Of a stretch of 64,000 nucleotides of DNA, positions 43,148-52,391 are shown piece by piece. The translations under genes were made by a program, and so were the position numbers. This DNA comes from Sphingomonas cavernae (GTDB lineage Bacteria; Pseudomonadota; Alphaproteobacteria; Sphingomonadales; Sphingomonadaceae), in contig NZ_QYUM01000002.1 of the NCBI RefSeq assembly GCF_003590775.1, forward strand, positions 1,426,001 to 1,490,000, read 5' to 3'. The notes beneath the pieces are model-generated. The model was given only the letters and a program-made list of their open reading frames with translations. It was not told the DNA's origin and did no database searches. How positions within the stretch are numbered: the first letter of the stretch is position 1; each line of letters begins with the position of its first letter.

Positions 43148-43663
43148 TCAGGCGCAGTCGCCCGTGCGCTTGCCCGTCGTCTTGGCCTTCATCGTCATCG
43201 CGCCGCCCGGCATTTGCGGGTTGGAGATCTTCATCTCGGTCGCCATCTGATAGGCATCGGCCGAATAGGCGCCCGCCATGGTGATTTCCGAAGTGCCCCC
43301 GCCCTGGCCGCCCGTGCAGCTCATCTGCGCGTCGATCTTGCCGTCCGCCATCGAAAAGCGCTTGTAGCTGCAATTGCCGTCGCCCTGCTTCTTGAACATT
43401 TCCTCGGCGTTCTTGTCGGCCTCTTCCCTGGTCATGCAGTGGCTGATCTTGTTGGTCCGCCCCGTCATCTGCTTGAGCATCTCGGGCGGCATTCCGGGCA
43501 TATCGGCCTCGACGATCTCGACCGTGGTGTCCCACTGCCCGGCCATGAACTTGGCGGCTTGGGCCATATCGCTCTTCATCGCGGCAGGGTCCTTCGCCTT
43601 TTCCTCAGGCGACTTGCTACACGCGGCGAGTACCAGAAATGTCAGCATGGCAACGCGTTTCAT
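43148..43663 (-). CDS. DUF3617 lipoprotein
   Basis: 171 residues from the ATG at 43663 (MKRVAML), chosen because AGGGA lies six bases upstream; ATG 43669 and GTG 43678 are alternatives. The lipobox is LVLAACSKS. The mature protein has paired Cys and a conserved [10 protein letters not shown] and [12 protein letters not shown] segment as in DUF3617 proteins, which occur widely in sphingomonads with unknown function. It is divergent from uvrB with 74 bases between starts. Confidence 0.78.
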   Translation of the reverse strand: MKRVAMLTFLVLAACSKSPEEKAKDPAAMKSDMAQAAKFMAGQWDTTVEIVEADMPGMPPEMLKQMTGRTNKISHCMTREEADKNAEEMFKKQGDGNCSYKRFSMADGKIDAQMSCTGGQGGGTSEITMAGAYSADAYQMATEMKISNPQMPGGAMTMKAKTTGKRTGDCA

Positions 43664-43737
43664 CTTCATTCCCTTCACGCTCAGGATGGATCGGTCTACG
43701 TTGCGACCTGCCTAAGCATCACCCATATCGGAACAAT

Positions 43738-45918
43738 ATGGCAATCCAAATCCGCACCACGCTCGAAGAGCCCGAGACGGGGCAGAGCTTCGTCCCCCAC
43801 CGCCCCGAGCGTCCGCCCAAGGCCGAGGGCGGCAAGGCGTTCAGGATCGTCTCCGACTATGAGCCCGCGGGCGACCAGCCCACCGCGATCGCCGAACTCG
43901 TCGAACAGGCGCAGGGCGGCGAGCGCGATCAGGTGCTCCTCGGCGTCACCGGCTCGGGCAAGACCTTCACCATGGCCAAGGTGGTCGAGGCGCTCCAGCG
44001 CCCCGCGCTCGTGCTGGCGCCCAACAAGATCCTCGCCGCGCAGCTCTACGGCGAGTTCAAGAGCTTCTTTCCCGACAACGCGGTCGAATATTTCGTCAGC
44101 TATTACGACTATTACCAGCCCGAGGCCTATGTCCCCCGCTCGGACACGTACATCGAGAAGGAAAGCTCGGTGAACGAGGCGATCGACCGGATGCGCCACT
44201 CCGCCACGCGCGCGCTGCTCGAGCGCGACGACGTGCTGATCGTTGCCTCGGTCTCGTGCCTCTACGGCATCGGCTCGGTCGAGACCTATTCGGCGATGAT
44301 CTTCGACCTGAAAAAGGGGCAGGTCGTCGACCAGCGCGAGATCATCCGCAAGCTCGTCGCACTGCAATACAAGCGCAACGACGCCGCCTTCGTCCGCGGC
44401 AATTTCCGCGTCCGCGGCGACAGCCTCGAACTCTTCCCCTCGCACTATGAGGACACCGCCTGGCGCATCGCATTCTTCGGCGACGAGATCGAGGAGATCA
44501 CCGAATTCGATCCGCTGACGGGCAAGAAGGTCGCAAGCCTCGATTATGTCCGCGTCTATGCGAACAGCCACTACGTCACCCCCGGCCCCACGCTCAAACA
44601 GGCGATGGAGGGCATCCGCCACGAGCTGACCGAACGCCTCAAGGAACTCGTCGCCGAAGGCCGCCTCCTCGAAGCGCAGCGCCTCGAACAGCGCACCAAT
44701 TTCGATCTCGAGATGATCGCCGCCACCGGCTCCTGCGCAGGGATCGAGAATTACAGCCGCTTCCTCACCGGCCGCCTCCCCGGCGAGCCGCCGCCGACGC
44801 TGTTCGAATATCTCCCTGAAAACGCGCTGCTCTTCGTCGACGAAAGCCATGTCACCATCGGCCAGATCAACGGCATGTCGCGCGGCGACCACAGGCGCAA
44901 GCTGACGCTCGCCGAATATGGCTTCCGCCTGCCCAGTGCGATCGACAACCGCCCCTTACGCTTCAACGAATGGGAGGCGATGCGCCCCCAGACCACCTAT
45001 GTCTCGGCGACCCCGGGTTCATGGGAGATGGAGCAGACCGGCGGCGTGTTCAGCGAACAGGTGATCCGCCCCACCGGCCTGATCGACCCGCCCGTCACCA
45101 TCCGCCCGATCGAGGATCAGGTCGACGACCTCATCAACGAATGCCGCGAAACCACCAAGGCCGGCTACCGCACGCTCGTCACCACGCTCACCAAGCGCAT
45201 GGCCGAGGACCTGACCGAATATATGCACGAGGCGGGGATCAAGGTCCGCTACATGCACTCCGACGTCGAGACGCTGGAGCGCATCGAGCTGATCCGCGAC
45301 CTCAGGCTCGGCGTCTACGATGTGCTCGTCGGCATCAACCTGCTGCGCGAGGGTCTGGACATCCCCGAATGCGGCCTTGTCGCGATCCTCGACGCCGACA
45401 AGGAAGGCTTCCTGCGCTCCGAAACCTCGCTGATCCAGACCATCGGCCGCGCCGCGCGCAATGTCGACGGCCGCGTGATCCTCTACGCCGATCGCATCAC
45501 CGGCAGCATGGAGCGCGCGATGCGCGAGACCGATCGCCGCCGCGAAAAGCAGCTCGCCTTCAACGCCGAGCACGGCATCACCCCGCAGACGATCCGCAAG
45601 AACATCGGCGACATCATCTCGCACGTGGCGTCCAAGGATCAGGTCACCGTCGAGATCGACGACGACAAGCCCCACATGGTCGGCCACAACCTCCGCGCAT
45701 ACATCGAGGAACTCGAAGCCAAGATGCGCAAGGCCGCCGCCGACCTCGAATTCGAGGAAGCCGGAAGGCTACGCGACGAAATCCGCGCGCTCGAACGCGA
45801 GGAGCTGGGCCTGCCCGACACCGAGCACAAGGCGCCAACGATGGGCCGCAGCAACGAGGGCAAGCCGGGGACACGCAAGACGCGGTACGGGAAGACGCAG
45901 CGGAAGTTCGGGCGGTAG
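43738..45918 (+). CDS. uvrB: Excinuclease ABC subunit B
   Basis: 726 residues from the ATG at 43738 (MAIQIRTTL). Walker A GVTGSGKT, the beta-hairpin [12 protein letters not shown], the DESH box in [11 protein letters not shown] and helicase motifs VI ([15 protein letters not shown]) are present. The C-terminal UVR motif lies at about 660-695. UvrB binds damaged DNA with UvrA and recruits UvrC. The reading frame is intact and the accessory cassette begins 170 bases downstream, so insertion spared uvrB. Confidence 0.95.
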   Translation: MAIQIRTTLEEPETGQSFVPHRPERPPKAEGGKAFRIVSDYEPAGDQPTAIAELVEQAQGGERDQVLLGVTGSGKTFTMAKVVEALQRPALVLAPNKILAAQLYGEFKSFFPDNAVEYFVSYYDYYQPEAYVPRSDTYIEKESSVNEAIDRMRHSATRALLERDDVLIVASVSCLYGIGSVETYSAMIFDLKKGQVVDQREIIRKLVALQYKRNDAAFVRGNFRVRGDSLELFPSHYEDTAWRIAFFGDEIEEITEFDPLTGKKVASLDYVRVYANSHYVTPGPTLKQAMEGIRHELTERLKELVAEGRLLEAQRLEQRTNFDLEMIAATGSCAGIENYSRFLTGRLPGEPPPTLFEYLPENALLFVDESHVTIGQINGMSRGDHRRKLTLAEYGFRLPSAIDNRPLRFNEWEAMRPQTTYVSATPGSWEMEQTGGVFSEQVIRPTGLIDPPVTIRPIEDQVDDLINECRETTKAGYRTLVTTLTKRMAEDLTEYMHEAGIKVRYMHSDVETLERIELIRDLRLGVYDVLVGINLLREGLDIPECGLVAILDADKEGFLRSETSLIQTIGRAARNVDGRVILYADRITGSMERAMRETDRRREKQLAFNAEHGITPQTIRKNIGDIISHVASKDQVTVEIDDDKPHMVGHNLRAYIEELEAKMRKAAADLEFEEAGRLRDEIRALEREELGLPDTEHKAPTMGRSNEGKPGTRKTRYGKTQRKFGR

Positions 45919-45990
45919 GGGGCTAGGCGGGGCTGAAAAGCGGCTCCCGTCTGCCGGTCCCTCTATAGCTGAGCGCAGGCTGATAGCTTT

Positions 45991-46064
45991 TAGGCTACTC
46001 TCAACGCAGCGAAAACATCGTTCGTGCGACGAATGGTGTTCACTTTTTGTTTCTAGGCTACTAT
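45991..46064 (+). promoter_or_regulatory. Direct repeat and possible promoter upstream of the cassette
   Basis: TAGGCTACT occurs twice (45991-45999 and 46054-46062). The second copy includes TACTAT, a possible -10 box, 29 bases before the ATG at 46093. The -35 region is weak. The gap after uvrB is markedly A/T-richer than the surroundings. These could be the promoter and a regulator site of the TcmP cassette, but none is certain. Confidence 0.4.
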
Positions 46065-46092
46065 GCTCCGCCATCACTAAGCCCGCGTGAGT

Positions 46093-47226
46093 ATGGGGCA
46101 TTCATTCTTTGATGAGCAGCGCGACCAGTCGCTCGTGAAGGCGGCGATCGTGTCTAAGTACTTCGACGCGTGGAGCCGGGTCATGATTGCGAATGCCAGC
46201 AAGGGCGTTCCCATTTCTCGTCTCGCATATATCGACCTTTTTGCCGGTCCCGGCCGATACAAGGATGGGACCAAATCTACACCGCTAATGGTTCTCGAAC
46301 GCGCAATCGCCGAGCCAGCGCTGGCATCCAGGCTGGTTGCAATGTTCAATGACGCCGATCCCGACAACGTTGAGTCTTTGACGCAAGCCCTACACGACAT
46401 GGAAGGGGTAGATCGACTAAAGCACCCGCCGCGCATTCTTTGCACTGAGATCGGCGTTGATGCACAAAGCATGTTTACGGAGGCACACGGGTGCCCGACT
46501 TTCTCATTCATTGACCCATTCGGTTACAAGGGGCTATCACGTGGCATTATTCAATCGGTGATCCGAGAATGGGGTTGCGATTGCATATTTTTCTTCAACT
46601 ACAGCCGCATAAATGCCGGTATCAACAATGACGCCGTGCGCCATCACATGGATGCATTGTTTGGGAGCGATCGCATCGAGAAGATGCGCGCTCACTTGCA
46701 GAAAACCAATCCGGTAGAACGCGAAGCCTTTGTGCTTGAGGAGTTGGCACAGGCGCTGAAGGAAATGGGCGCAACATACATGCTGCCTTTTAGATTTCGC
46801 CGACCGGATGGTAGCCGAACTTCTCACGCGCTTGTTTTTGTGACCAAGCACCCTTTGGGTTATTCAATCATGAAAGGCATAATGGCAGGAGAGAGTTCGA
46901 CCGAGGATCAAGGCGTGCCCTCATTCGAGTACTCGCCCGCCGATGCACGGTGTCCCATGCTGTTTTCGTTTAATCGCCCGCTAGATTCCTTGGCGGGGAG
47001 TTTGCTCGAAAATTTTGCAGGTCGGACAATGAGCATGAAAACAATCTTCGAAACACACAACATTGGTACGCCCTTTGTTGAGAAGAACTACAAGCAGGTG
47101 CTGAATCAGATGGAGGTTGACGGAGGGATCACAGCCAATCCGCCTGCGAGCGCTCGACCAATGAGAAAAGGGGAGCGCACGTTCTCGGATAAAACCGTGG
47201 TCACATTCCCCGCGAAGGCAGTTTGA
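46093..47226 (+). CDS. tcmP: Three-Cys-motif partner protein TcmP
   Basis: 377 residues from the ATG at 46093; a GTG at 46087 would add two. The sequence YIDLFAGPGRYKDG (46-59) looks like a SAM-binding motif of a methyltransferase-like fold, and FIDPFGYKG (139-147) is a second conserved site; both are typical of TcmP. In other genomes TcmP genes sit beside three-Cys-motif (Gp37/Gp68-like) proteins, and the next gene is one. Its ending ATG/TGA is shared with the next start. The reaction is unknown. Lower GC than neighbouring genes by eye suggests transfer. Confidence 0.85.
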   Translation: MGHSFFDEQRDQSLVKAAIVSKYFDAWSRVMIANASKGVPISRLAYIDLFAGPGRYKDGTKSTPLMVLERAIAEPALASRLVAMFNDADPDNVESLTQALHDMEGVDRLKHPPRILCTEIGVDAQSMFTEAHGCPTFSFIDPFGYKGLSRGIIQSVIREWGCDCIFFFNYSRINAGINNDAVRHHMDALFGSDRIEKMRAHLQKTNPVEREAFVLEELAQALKEMGATYMLPFRFRRPDGSRTSHALVFVTKHPLGYSIMKGIMAGESSTEDQGVPSFEYSPADARCPMLFSFNRPLDSLAGSLLENFAGRTMSMKTIFETHNIGTPFVEKNYKQVLNQMEVDGGITANPPASARPMRKGERTFSDKTVVTFPAKAV

Positions 47227-47999
47227 TGGGTAGCTCTTCATCAATCGAATGGACTGATGCGACATGGAATCCAGTCGCAGGCTGCAACGTGCTCTCTGCC
47301 GGCTGCACCAACTGTTATGCAATGAGAATGGCGGCTCGGCTGGAGGTTATGGGTCAAGCTAAGTATGTTGGCACCACACGCAGGTCCGGCAATCGCCGAG
47401 TATGGACCGGAAAAATCGTTCTAGACCATGCGGCCCTGTCCGCCCCGCACTCATGGAAGCGTGGTCGACACGTCTTCGTCAACAGCATGTCCGACCTTTT
47501 CCACGAAGCTGTGCCGCTGGATTTCATCCGTGAAGTCTTCGAAGTCATGCGTGAAACGCCGCGTCACATATATCAAATCCTAACGAAGCGAGCGGAAAGA
47601 CTTGCAGAGCTGTCACCCAAGTTGGACTGGCCGCTAAACGTATGGATGGGCGTGAGCGTCGAGAATGATGAAGTTTCGCGGCGCATCGATCACCTTCGCG
47701 CTTGTGATGCGCAAACTAAGTTCTTGTCGTGCGAACCATTAATTGGGCCGCTGGACAATCTGGACCTTGCCGGAGTTGACTGGGTGATTGCCGGTGGCGA
47801 GAGCGGGCCCGGCGCGAGGCCAATGCACCCAGATTGGGCGCGGTCGATCCGTGATCAGTGCCTCAAGCACGGCGTCGCTTTTCATTTCAAGCAGTGGGGC
47901 GGAGCCGTAAAGTCGAAACACGGCCGCGAACTCGATGGCCGTACTTGGGACGAGATGCCGACGCGTGAACTCGTACGAGAAGTGGCAGCGGTAGCTTAA
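47226..47999 (+). CDS. Phage Gp37/Gp68 family (DUF5131) three-Cys protein
   Basis: 257 residues. The N-terminal IEWTDATWNPVAGC followed by a Cys cluster C20-x6-C27-x2-C30 is the family hallmark and looks like a metal or FeS site. Later segments include FVNSMSDLFHEAVP, LTKRAERLAEL and CEPLIGP, then WVIAGGESGPGARPM. The family is found in phages and bacteria and has no proven activity that I can name. It starts one base into the tcmP stop, so translation is coupled. The cluster suggests a modification or radical-type chemistry, but this is inference. Confidence 0.85.
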   Translation: MGSSSSIEWTDATWNPVAGCNVLSAGCTNCYAMRMAARLEVMGQAKYVGTTRRSGNRRVWTGKIVLDHAALSAPHSWKRGRHVFVNSMSDLFHEAVPLDFIREVFEVMRETPRHIYQILTKRAERLAELSPKLDWPLNVWMGVSVENDEVSRRIDHLRACDAQTKFLSCEPLIGPLDNLDLAGVDWVIAGGESGPGARPMHPDWARSIRDQCLKHGVAFHFKQWGGAVKSKHGRELDGRTWDEMPTRELVREVAAVA

Positions 48000-48019
48000 C
48001 TCGCGGCGATGGGGGTAAT

Positions 48020-48541
48020 GTGGGCCGAATCAATTATGATACACTTGCGGGGCTCCAGCGCTTAGGCGAGGCCCGTGCAAAGCTAGACGAGCGGGCTGCA
48101 GCCGTCTTGACGTTTCACGCCGCATTGGAGCGTGAGATGGACATCGTTTTGGCTCGCCTACTCCCGCGTGCCGACAAACTCCGGGGTCTGGGGTTTTCGC
48201 AGAAACTTTCGGTTTTAGATGCTGCTTGGCGCGGTCCGGCCGATGCGGGCAACAAGCTCTGCAAGGCGCTTTTCCTATTCAACGAGCTTCGTAATTCCAT
48301 TGCTCACGGAGATGAAGCTCGGATCGTCAATCGTCATCTCGCACGGCTTGCAGCGGCATTTGCAGAGATATTTCCTGATCACCATGGCGTGAAGGACATC
48401 CAACTAGTCGCGGCTGGGCTCGTGGGATTTCTCGCAGATGGCCCGGTGAATTTGGACAAGCTCCGCATTCCAGAGCCGAAAAATGGTGAACGCCGTGCCG
48501 TCGCGGCGTGCGGTGAGAGCGAGAAGGCTGCACGGGAATAG
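48020..48541 (+). CDS. Small HEPN-like protein
   Basis: 173 residues from a GTG at 48020 with a GGGGG stretch about five bases upstream. The predicted helices contain FLFNELRNSIAHGDEARI, in which R91-N-S-I-A-H96 is the R-x4-H motif of HEPN ribonucleases. I assign HEPN from this motif and helicity only. HEPN proteins often act as RNases or toxins in defence systems. It is 20 bases downstream of the Gp37/Gp68 gene, so it is likely the third gene of the cassette. The C-terminal 25 residues are polar. Confidence 0.6.
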   Translation: MGRINYDTLAGLQRLGEARAKLDERAAAVLTFHAALEREMDIVLARLLPRADKLRGLGFSQKLSVLDAAWRGPADAGNKLCKALFLFNELRNSIAHGDEARIVNRHLARLAAAFAEIFPDHHGVKDIQLVAAGLVGFLADGPVNLDKLRIPEPKNGERRAVAACGESEKAARE

Positions 48542-49024
48542 ACCGCTCAGCGGACTGTCCGGCAGCGTCGTCGTGCGCTCGCCCGCCACGCCCTCTACCG
48601 ACTTACCCCGATATAAGCGCCCTTCGATTGCGATAGGATGGCGGCCGCACGTTGCCGCCGGGAGTCGCATCCCCGAAACCGCAACACCGTCGCCGGCCGC
48701 CCCGGCACGCATGATGCGGGCGACCGGTTCCTTCGAAAAGGAGCCCGGGAATGAACGCGACCGTCAGCCCCTAGCCTGTCGGCGATCGCGCGGGAACCCC
48801 TGTCCTACACGCCCCCAATCTGCCACGCTCCAACGGCCCTTCAGGCTCATTGAACCGTTGAGATCGTCGTCACTGGCATGGATCGGCCAACCCGATCGAT
48901 GGCGACAGAATGCGCGTGTAAGTTTTTCCTCGTACGCGCGAACTTTGCGAAGTTTGGCGCAGTGTGAAGTTTGCCTTCCCGATTCACGCACAAGCCGCCG
49001 GGTGCCGCCTGCCGCGTGCGGGCT
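48542..49024. other. 480-base region without a normal gene
   Basis: No convincing full-length gene is visible on either strand. The right part has dyads GCGCGT/ACGCGC (48912-48917/48934-48939) and AACTT/AAGTT (48941-48945/48950-48954), which could end penicillin acylase transcription on the minus strand. Near 48726-48774 there is a hairpin over a ribosome site and a seven-codon frame. The rest may be remnant DNA at the edge of the acquired cassette. Confidence 0.5.
48726..48774 (+). promoter_or_regulatory. SD-hiding hairpin with a seven-codon frame
   Basis: GGTTCCTT (48726-48733) pairs with AAGGAGCC (48738-48745) around a CGAA loop, with one U-G pair, and so covers the AAGGAG ribosome-binding site. 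ATG at 48751 starts a frame of seven residues (MNATVSP) that ends in TAG at 48772-48774. This looks like an RNA thermometer or a leader peptide, or the decayed start of a longer gene. No gene follows on this strand to be regulated. Confidence 0.4.
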
Positions 49025-51433
49025 TCACCGGGGCGGGGCAGCGCGCGCCTTCGCCGGCCGGAGCAGCGTGCGACCGACCGCGCGTGCGTCGACCGCGGCG
49101 CGGCTGAACAGCATCGGCTGCATCTCGCCGCGAATCCAAGGGCCGTAGAGATCGCGATAATGCGGTGAGCGCGGGTCGTTCGACTGGCCCGGCAGGTTGA
49201 GCATCAGCGAATTGTCCCACGCGCCGACATCGATCACCTGCAGATAGCTCGCGCCGCCGCTCACGGCCCAGCCGGGTGCGCTGCGCGCCCAGCGCGCCAT
49301 GACGGTGTAGGAATCGCCGCCCGATCCTTCCCCCTCGATAGCGGGAAAGGCTCTGGCGATCGCGGGAATGCTCGACAGCGGATGCGCGATGCGCACCTGA
49401 TGCAGCGTCCCCCATCGCCATGCCGCGGGATCGGGGCCGAGCGTCTCGCGCGCGGTGGCCCATCCCGCGGCGAGCGCCGCGTCGAACAGCGCGTCGCGCG
49501 CTGCGGCCGGGTCGGGGCCAAGCCGTGCGTCGGGGCGGGCCAGCAGCCCGAGCAGCACCGAAGGCGCGATCTGCGTCACCAGTGCGCGGGCGCGTTCGGG
49601 CACGACCAGCGCCAGCATCCGCTTGCCCAGTTCGCGCCAGACGATTTCGAACAGCGCCGCGGGCGCGCTGTCGCGCTCCAGCCGCGCATCCCAGCCGCGC
49701 AGCATCGCGATCGCAGGCCCGGCAGCGGCCGACCCGCGCGCGGGCAGCAGCGCGATCAGTTGCTGCGCCGGCGCCGACAAGGTGTCGTGCATCAGCGCGA
49801 CGCTGTCGGCCACCGTGTGTTTGGGCTGCGCCGAAAGCACCTCGGCGATGCGTTCGTAGCGATAGGGGTCGCGGAACGAAAAGGCGGGGATGCGGTCGCG
49901 CGGCCAGTCGGTGGGCAGGTTGTTCTGGTTGGCGGAGGCGAACCAGCCCCTGGCCGGATTGTATTCGCTCGGTAGCGCGCGAAAATTGCGCATGCCCGTC
50001 CAGTCGTAGCGGCCGTCACCGGGCACGGGCATCAACCCGTCGCCCTTGCGGCGCTCGGGCACGAAGCCGATCACCTGCCAGCCGTGATTGCCGTCGACAT
50101 CGGCATAGTGGAAATTGGTCGGCGACGGATGGAAGCGGAACGCTTCCTTCAGGCTTTCCCAGTCGCGCGACAGGTTGATCGCGATCATCGCGAACGCGCC
50201 CGATGCACCGGGCTGGAGGTCAATCGCAGCGATCGCGGTCGCGCGGCGCTTCGCCGGATCGTGCGAGACCACGGGGCCCTGCACCGCGTAGCGCGCGGAA
50301 ACTGTCCTTGTCGGCGCTCCCTTCACCGCGATCGCGATTTCGACGCGTTCGAAGCTCTTCCAGCCATCGCCATGGCGGTAGCGCTCGGGATCCTCGGGGT
50401 GGAGTTCGAGGATGAACAGATCCTCCTGATCGATGTGAAAATTGGTGCGGCCGAACGCGAAGCGCTCGGTATGCCCCTGCATGATCCCGGGCAGGCCGGG
50501 GGCGCCGCCGCCGATCACGTCGAGCCCGGGCGCGGTCAAATGCGCGACATGGCGCGGACCGAAACCGCCAATGCCCAGATGCGGATCGTTGGTGAGGATC
50601 GGCCGGCCCGTCGCGGTGCGCGCGGGCCCCACGGTCCACGCATTGCTGCCCGCATTGGCGCGGTCGAGCGCGGCGGTCGATGGGCCCGCGGGATCGGGCG
50701 CGGGCGCGAGCGCGTCGAAGGGCAGCTTGCCGGGGCGGAGCGCGCCCAGATCCGCCTCAGACACCGCAGCGGCATCAAGGCCTTCGGGTGTGCGCAGCGT
50801 CCATTGGGGGCGAAGCGGCGCGATCACCGCGTCGAGTTCGAGCAGCCCCATCGCCGCGAGCCGTGCGCGCCGGACCTCGTCTTCGACATTACCGAGCGAC
50901 GCCTCGCGCGCCAGCACCAGATCGCGCAGGTCCCATTTCAGCGGCCGGATGTTCAATATGTCATATTCGTGCGGCAGCAGCGTAGGGTCGGCCAGCACCT
51001 CATCGATGCGCGCATTGATTCCGTCGACGTAGCCGCGCGCCGCTGCGAGGATGTTCTCGGGCACGCGCGCCAGCTCCGCATCAAGGTCTCCGCGATAATG
51101 GAACAGCCGCGCGGTTTCGTCATGCACCGCGAAGTCGGGCCCGAACGCTTCCGCCATCCGCCCCAGCTCGCGCCGATGGGCAAGATCGATCTGGAACAAC
51201 CGGTCGCGCGCGACGACATAGCCCTGCCCGAAAAAGGCGTCGGGGATCAATTGGGCGCGGATATGCGGCACGCCATAGGGGTCGTCGACGATCTCGATCG
51301 GCGCGTACAGGCCCTCGGTGCTAAGCTGCCGCGTCCGGGACGGCGGCGTTCGTCCCAACGCGTGGCCGGTCGCGGTGGACGAAAGCGCTACGGCCGCCGC
51401 CGAGCCAAGCAGGAATGCACGGCGGTTGAGCAT
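49025..51433 (-). CDS. Penicillin acylase family protein (Ntn hydrolase)
   Basis: 802 residues from the ATG at 51433 with GGGAG about eight bases upstream. Twin-arginine signal RRAFLLGSAAAVAL points to Tat export. The precursor has an alpha chain, a spacer, and a beta chain whose N-terminal Ser263 lies in ANAGSNAW; autocleavage before it exposes the nucleophile. Other Ntn features include GGGAPGLPGIMQGH. Members split amides such as penicillins or acyl-homoserine lactones; the substrate is not fixed. The neighbours give no pathway clue. Confidence 0.87.
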   Translation of the reverse strand: MLNRRAFLLGSAAAVALSSTATGHALGRTPPSRTRQLSTEGLYAPIEIVDDPYGVPHIRAQLIPDAFFGQGYVVARDRLFQIDLAHRRELGRMAEAFGPDFAVHDETARLFHYRGDLDAELARVPENILAAARGYVDGINARIDEVLADPTLLPHEYDILNIRPLKWDLRDLVLAREASLGNVEDEVRRARLAAMGLLELDAVIAPLRPQWTLRTPEGLDAAAVSEADLGALRPGKLPFDALAPAPDPAGPSTAALDRANAGSNAWTVGPARTATGRPILTNDPHLGIGGFGPRHVAHLTAPGLDVIGGGAPGLPGIMQGHTERFAFGRTNFHIDQEDLFILELHPEDPERYRHGDGWKSFERVEIAIAVKGAPTRTVSARYAVQGPVVSHDPAKRRATAIAAIDLQPGASGAFAMIAINLSRDWESLKEAFRFHPSPTNFHYADVDGNHGWQVIGFVPERRKGDGLMPVPGDGRYDWTGMRNFRALPSEYNPARGWFASANQNNLPTDWPRDRIPAFSFRDPYRYERIAEVLSAQPKHTVADSVALMHDTLSAPAQQLIALLPARGSAAAGPAIAMLRGWDARLERDSAPAALFEIVWRELGKRMLALVVPERARALVTQIAPSVLLGLLARPDARLGPDPAAARDALFDAALAAGWATARETLGPDPAAWRWGTLHQVRIAHPLSSIPAIARAFPAIEGEGSGGDSYTVMARWARSAPGWAVSGGASYLQVIDVGAWDNSLMLNLPGQSNDPRSPHYRDLYGPWIRGEMQPMLFSRAAVDARAVGRTLLRPAKARAAPPR

Positions 51434-51608
51434 TGGCAGATCTCCCATTTATGATGGCACAGGCTAGCGTCGCGGTCGCGGATATGCCGTATCGCAAGCG
51501 ATTGGGCGACCATAGGTTGAAGCTATGGGTAAGCCGTTGGCCGATGGACGGTAATTTGGGCGCAAGCCGCGAGACGCCGTGGTGACCGCCTTTTGTCATG
51601 GATGGCGG

Positions 51609-52307
51609 ATGACACACGGCGGATCCCTTATCGACTGGGCCCAAAAGGCAGCAGAACTTGACACCCATGGCTGCGCGCTGCTGCCCGGTCTGCTGGACGC
51701 GGCCGCCTGCGTTGCCGCCCGCGCGCTATGGTCGGAAGGCAGCTTCCGCTCGGAGGTCAACATGGCGCGGCACGGCTACGGGCGCGGGGTCTATCGCTAT
51801 TTGGCCTATCCGCTGCCCGATCCAATCGCAGAGCTTCGCGCCGGGCTCTATCCGCCGCTCGCCCGCATCGCCAATCGCTGGGCGGCGATCCTCGGGACGG
51901 GCGTGGACTATCCGGACGAGCACGCCGCCTTTCGCGAACGCTGCCGCGCCGCGGGGCAGGTGCGGCCGACCCCGCTCATTCTGCGCTATGGCGCGGGGGA
52001 CTGGAATGCGCTCCATCAGGACCTCTATGGCGAGCATGTCTTCCCGCTTCAGGTCGCGATCCTGCTCTCGGCGCCGCAGGCGGATTTCACCGGCGGCGAG
52101 TTCGTGCTGACCGAGCAGCGCCCGCGCATGCAGTCGCGCCCCGAGGTCGTGCCACTGTCGCAGGGCGATGCCGTGGTCTTCCCCGTGCGCGAGCGGCCGG
52201 TGCAGGGCAGCCGCGGCTGGCACCGTGTCCAGATGCGCCATGGGGTGAGCCGGCTGCGTTCGGGCGAGCGCTTCACGCTGGGCATCATTTTCCACGATGC
52301 GCTCTGA
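51609..52307 (+). CDS. 2OG-Fe(II) oxygenase
   Basis: 232 residues from the ATG at 51609. The metal triad is visible as HQD (in NALHQDLYGEHVFP) and the C-terminal His in RGWHRVQMRHGVSRL, with the Arg for 2-oxoglutarate nearby. This fits the prolyl-hydroxylase-like P4H/COG3826 branch, which hydroxylates proteins or alkylated bases. No target is known. Divergent from the penicillin acylase gene with 175 bases between; that region shows no gene. Confidence 0.8.
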   Translation: MTHGGSLIDWAQKAAELDTHGCALLPGLLDAAACVAARALWSEGSFRSEVNMARHGYGRGVYRYLAYPLPDPIAELRAGLYPPLARIANRWAAILGTGVDYPDEHAAFRERCRAAGQVRPTPLILRYGAGDWNALHQDLYGEHVFPLQVAILLSAPQADFTGGEFVLTEQRPRMQSRPEVVPLSQGDAVVFPVRERPVQGSRGWHRVQMRHGVSRLRSGERFTLGIIFHDAL

Positions 52308-52391
52308 CGCTTTCTTGCAATCCTTCGGTCATGGGAATCGGCTATAAGCCACACGCTGTAGCGTCGCGTCCGTCGCACGAGGAGCGATCCG

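Noticed and set aside
48404-48712. A 102-residue minus-strand frame across the end of the HEPN-like gene
   Set aside because: The second half is antisense to the HEPN-like gene. The first half (about 48542-48712) has an odd but unrecognised sequence, with no ribosome site clear enough to call.
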